A DNA stretch of 64,000 nt from Distichodus sexfasciatus (Eukaryota; Chordata; Actinopteri; Characiformes; Distichodontidae). Every line of letters begins with the position of its first letter. Within the stretch, counting starts at the first letter, position 1. The notes beneath the pieces are model-generated. The model was given only the letters and a program-made list of their open reading frames with translations, was not told the origin of the DNA and ran no database searches. The stretch is taken from NCBI GenBank assembly GCA_032718565.1, contig JAVGVS010000760.1:1-64000 (forward strand). Reading direction: 5' to 3'. The translations under genes were made by a program, and so were the position numbers. This document shows positions 24,261 through 30,200 of this stretch, piece after piece.

Positions 24261-27200
24261 ACAAGAAAATTAAAGACTGAGAGAGAATGAGAAGAAGGAG
24301 TGATAAAGAAAGAAAGATGAACAGAGATAGAGAAAACAAAGAAAGAAAGTGAGCAAAGAAAGACAGAGAAACAGAAAGGTAGAGAGAAAGAAAGTCAGAA
24401 ACTAGACGTTGAGTTGAGTTGAGATGAGATGAGACGAGACTGGGGAGTTCAACACCAGTTGACATAATACAAGCTTATTATTATTAACTACACAACATGT
24501 ATTAAATTCTAACTGTAATAATGTTGTACTGTGTGTTGTTGTTGGTGTCAGATCTAATAACTTCTACCTGGCCATGCTGCTCTTCATGCTGTTCCTCTGT
24601 ATGCTGCCCACCATCTTTGCCATCGTCAGGTACCGACCCTCACAGCACTGTGGACCCTTCAGGTACATCATACACACTTATCACACTCTGAAACCAAATA
24701 TCAAATATAAAGTGTCTGTAAAAACAGTTTTCATTCAGCACCAGCACAAATACACACATTGTATTCCAGAGTTATACCAAATCTCTACAGTATTATACCT
24801 AGTAATCCATAATTATTCAACTTTGTTATTAAAAAGTATGTCTTATTACACCCCTACTCTGAGATAAGTTTAGAAATAAGTATTGTTGCTAAATATCAAT
24901 AATCAATAATTTATCTATACTATATACGGTTGGGTACATTTCACATCTGAACCGATATTGATACCGGTACCTGGTGTTCAGTACCGATCTTCAATGGTAC
25001 TTCATTTCAAAACCTTGCTCTGAATCTGTAATATCTGGTTTTAGGGCTGGGTATCGTTGCTGATTTCCTGAATCGATTCGATTCCGATTCACAAGGTCAT
25101 GATCCGGTTCAATTCTTGATTCGATTCGATTCGATATCGATTCATTTAGAGATTTCTTGGCGTCAGTACTAGTTTTGCTTGGTTATAAAATAACTTGTTT
25201 TAAAACTGAAGTGTTGCCAAACATCGGCCTTTAGGCCAGACGGTGATTTGAGCGGAGCAGCTTCAGCCATGGCTCTGTTTGGTTTCGGTTTAACACTTGT
25301 TTCACGTTTTTATAGCTCTCCTTGCGCGGTGGCGAGAAGTAGTGCATAGCCGCAGGAAAAGATCGATCCGCGGATTTTTGAATCGATATCGTAATTTTCG
25401 AACGAGAATCGATATTGATCGGTGAATCGATTTTTTGAACCCAGCCCTACCTGGTTTGTATCATCATAGAAAGTGCTGTAATCATAAATAAGCCCCAAAC
25501 TAATTTCAAACGTTTCTCAAACTACAATATCAATTTATTATAGTTTTTCTAAAAAATATCCAGAACAATAAACTAGAACAGATAGATCACTAATGAGATC
25601 ACTGCAGTGGAACCTGTGACAGCGTGGATTGCACGTTCTCGATGCAGGTGCTGTAGTTGGGACTGTAGCTTTGACTGTGGCGCTCCAGTTATCAAACACC
25701 GCACACTCATCCGCCCCTAAATATATTTTATGTCTAACGAGGTGTTTCCTCGAGTTGGACGTATTGCCAGCCTCAGTTCTGCATTTTAAGAGGTAACTGT
25801 TACATGTCGATTTCAGTAAAGTGCAGTCACAATAGCCAGGTTTCCATCCGAGGAGTTTTTGCGAAAAAATATTTAGCGAAATTTTTTACCGATATAGCTG
25901 ATGGAAATGCTAATTATCGATAAAATTTTGTAAATGTCGACATAATATTTTTCCGTTTAACTCTAGCGCACAACTTCTATATCGATACTTCAGATGTCGC
26001 AAAAACTACTTTGGAAACACTTTTTGTCGGAAAAAAAAGGGCTTTAACGCAAATAAATGTGTCACATGATACATTTTCATCACGTGGGTTTCGTCGCACA
26101 GGGCACTTTCTTCGAGCTCTAGGGCTATCAGACAAGCACCTGCTTCATTCTGCTGTCGTCTTCGGATATTTTGTACAATTCCAATTATTTGTGAAACTGA
26201 AATAACAGTAAGCTGGTAAATTTCAAAAAACTGTCTGAATAATCTCTCCATCACTTTGTTTCTTTGTTTAGCGGAGGGGGGTGTCACGTGGAAAACAAAA
26301 GGTAGATAATTTGCGACATACACAAAATGATGTATGGAAACGGCTCAAGGGCAGATTTTTTTTGCGATACACCAAAACCTGCGCGACAGTTCGTTATGGG
26401 GGATGACGTCATCACGCACACCATTTTATCGATAAAAAGCCCGTTGGATAGAAACAGGCTGGAGACAGCAACTTTCGCACATTTTTTTACGCATATTCTG
26501 TTTGTCGATAACAAAACGTCGCAAAAAACTGGATGGAAACTTGGCTATAGTTGACCGCTTTCGGCTTGTCGCTATGTTTTCCGCACAGTTTCTCTACGCA
26601 CGCGCTTTCTTTCTCTGGCAACGGTTGTCATGGTAAACGAAACTTACACTATAGCTTAAATAGCAAATGGAAATTTAACTGCAGTAAATATCTATTTCTA
26701 TCCTATTGCTGCTGTAAATGTAATTTGCATTAAAACGGTGAGATGACTGTTGATTAATTTAAACCTTTCACCCAGTTCCGTATGTCCCGCTCAGCTCGTG
26801 CGCGCCGCTGCTGATGAGCACGTGAATGTACCGTAATTTGGCACCGTCAACCGATACAACCAGTAGTACCGACATAATCTGGTCGGTACCGTTTAAATTT
26901 ACCGACCTTGTTACCCAACCCTAATACTATGGGATTGTGGCTATCAGGGGTGGAAGTAACGAATTACAAATACTCACGTCACTGTAATTAAGTAGATGTT
27001 TTGGGTACTTGTACTTTTATGAGTAGTTTTTCAAGTGTGTAATTTTACTCGTACTTGAGTACAATTTACACCATGTAATCTACTTCGCTACTTATAAAAT
27101 CAAAAGTCGCTACTGAGTACACCCACAATTTGAATTAATATTCGAACCTTTCATCTGCATCTTTGCAGCCAATAAATAAGGCTGTGCAATCACGACCGCG

Positions 27201-30200
27201 CCAATTAATCTATGACATAAGCAAAGAATAAACTCCGCTGCAGCAACAGGCACAGGTGTCTGGAGGTACTACACAGTGGAGTACAAACTCATTTATAGAC
27301 TGAAGATTTGGAGACAAAGAAGCCAAAATGGAGTCAAACAAAGCCGGATAGACTCTGTTAATTTAGAAAACCAGCTCTTGTTGAAACTGAATAAATGGTT
27401 CAGAAAGTGAAGTGTGACAGAAATGCTATTATGTCTAAGAGTTTAAGACACTTACCTGCCTGTTGTTCACAGTGTATTGGGAAAAGTTTAAACTGTTCTA
27501 TGCATGTTCAAAAACATTTTTGTCATTGTTTTAACAAACTAAATTCCTGCTTTATATCTACATTTATTTACAAAACAAATTGCCTTTCTATACCTCGTTC
27601 ATCTGAGAAATGTGCTTTGAACGTAGATATTTTATACTGGTGAATCGAATCCAATGCCTGCTATTGACAACACAATAAAACATCCATCGGTTAAAAAGTA
27701 ATTAGTACTCTGAGTAGTTTTTGAGAAGAGTACTTTGTACTTTTACTCAAGTATTTTTTTAACACCAGTACTTTTACTTGTAATTGAGTACATTTTAACC
27801 AATGTAACAGTACTTGTACTTGAGTACAAATTTTCAGTACTCTTTCCACCTCTGGTGGCTATTAAGCTGGATAGAAGTAGAAAGTACGTTGATGAAACAG
27901 AAACATGTAAACAAAAGAAAACATTATTAAAAAAAATTAAAGATCAACTTCTGTTTTACTAAAAACCACAACGTCCCGGTCTCTTCAGCGGTCAGGAGAA
28001 GATTTACGACATCATCTCTGAGACGATAGAGAAGGATTTCCCGCTGTGGTTCAGTAAAGTGATGAGCTACGTCACCAGTCCGGTGGTGGTGCTGCCCGCA
28101 CTCCTGCTGCTCTTGTGAGTGCTTCTTAAAAAATCAAGTGCTTCTCTTAAATAAAATTATAAATGCTCGAGCTTTACTTACTGTTTTTTAACTGTTTCCA
28201 GCATGCTGATTTATTACCTGCAGTCCATCGCTAGATCCCTTAAATTCACCAACAACCAGCTGAGAATGCAGCTACAGACTGTGAGTATGGATATTTTCTT
28301 CTGTAATTACGATATGATATGATGAATTTATAGGGTCAAAATGAACTAATGTAAGTAAAAATGGGCCTCTGTAATGTTGAGTGATTTTCAATTTTTTAAG
28401 AATTAAATTAGCAAAAATCGAATTATTATACACCTCTAATAAGTATTATACACCATCATCCTCTGCATCCTTCTTCCAGTTTCAATAACTTGTCAAACTC
28501 AATAATACTTAGTCATAAATCAGACCCTTCAGGATTTCGCGGGCCTTTTTTAAGATTGTTGCGGCCCAAAACGTCTGGCTCTGTGGCACCCTTTAAAAAA
28601 AATTTGTGGTGAAAGTTGCAGTGTTTTTGGCCGCTTTGTTGCAATTAAGTTGTGGGAGCAACCCAAACTGGCGGGTAAAAGTTGTGATTTTCCCCCTTTA
28701 TAATGATTAATCAACAATTAATTAATTTGATTTTCAATTTATTGATTTTGAATTTAATTATCAAACCCATGTTTATTTTTATTCACCATAAATCATATAG
28801 GTCTTATTTAGGTAAACGTGTGGCATTTTTATCACACGTTTCCTGTGTCTTCTAAACGTAACAAGGAAGGGAGTTGGCCCAACGTTTTTGCGGGAAATTA
28901 CAATAATTGGTCAAAAACAGTTCAAAAGTTGGCGTAATTGGTCAGCATTGTATGCTAGTAATGAATCCGGGGGAATTAATTTGCGTTAATAGTTGCGATC
29001 GCAACATCGCGAAATCCTGGAGCAATTTCTATTAGTTTCAGTTGTAATAGACGGTGGTTATATATTTGTTTTCCAAAGGAGCGGACAGAAGACAAGAAGA
29101 AGGTGTTTCAGCTGGCTGCAGGTAAACCACACAAGCACAAACTCACTGAAATATAATAATATTGCTACTAAAAGCATAGATAACTATGCTACAAAAGTAT
29201 AGATATTTCAAAAATTCATAGTTATACAAGAACAATGTGCAGTAAAATGTACCCTGAACAATCCAAAGACAAAATCAAAAATAGAATTTAGAATCTAAAA
29301 AGTTAAAAATCTTACAATAAACTAAAGAGTTATATACATAAAAATGTAGGAAATAGAGAAAATCTTATAAGGTTATGCTACAGACAGTGATTTTACTTCA
29401 GCATTTTACACTAGAAACTATGTATTTAAAGTGCAGTGTGTGTTGTTGCAGTGAACAAATACATACACAGTTCTGGATAGTGGATAGAATTATTAATTAA
29501 TTATGTAAATTTAAATCTTTTCCAGTAAAATGTGCTTATTAAGTAAAATTTGATAAAATGTTATAGAAGTGTATGACTGTTACAGTGTGAGTCAAAAAGG
29601 AACCTATGTACATATATTGGGAAAATGATGACCGAAATTCTTTCACTATTGCATTCAGAATTAAATTTTATCATTTTAAGCGTCTTTCTCAGGGCGCCAA
29701 TGATGGTAGTGCTGGAGGTAGGATTCGAACCCATGAGCTCTTGGTCCAGATGCGAGTATCTTAGCAGTTGGCAGCATAACGGTTATGGCATTCACCAGGG
29801 ATGGACTGGGACTAAAGAACGGCCCAAATAGGCCCATCAGCTCCATATGGATTTTACACTTAACAAATGATCGTATTAGCGCCCCCTGCTGTTGGCTGTT
29901 TGTGAAAATGATTTTTCCCCACGCAACCGGCCCATGAGAGAGGTGAGCGTGGAGCGTGGACTCTCCCAATTAGTCATGCTGTCCCTGCACTGGCCCAAAA
30001 TTTGCAACAGCCCACTGGGCGTTGCCCGGTACTCCAGATTATCAGTCCAGCCCGGGCGTTCGCCCTGTGATCGGAGGTCGGCGGTTCGAATGCCAGGACC
30101 GGTAAAGATATCACGCTGCCCCAAAAAGAAAAGCTGCCCACTGCTCCTTCATGGATGGGTCAAATACAGAGGTCACATTTGGTTGTGGTGCACTGTGTGC

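Larger units (their letters stand above)
24924..26926. mobile_element. hAT-like element carrying two nested insertions
   Basis: Ends read ACGGTTGGGTAC on the left and TTACCCAACCCT on the right, imperfect inverted repeats, with ATACTAT shared by both flanks as a likely target duplication. The element's own sequence (CCGATATTGATACCGGTACC, GGTCGGTACCG) is split by inserted elements at 25042-25449 and about 25833-26549. No transposase recognised. Confidence 0.6.

Noticed and set aside
24552..24867. Continuing the tmc3 exon 17 frame to its downstream stop
   Set aside because: The reading frame past 24662 loses all TMC similarity; a good donor (AG|gtacat) matches the phase of exon 18.
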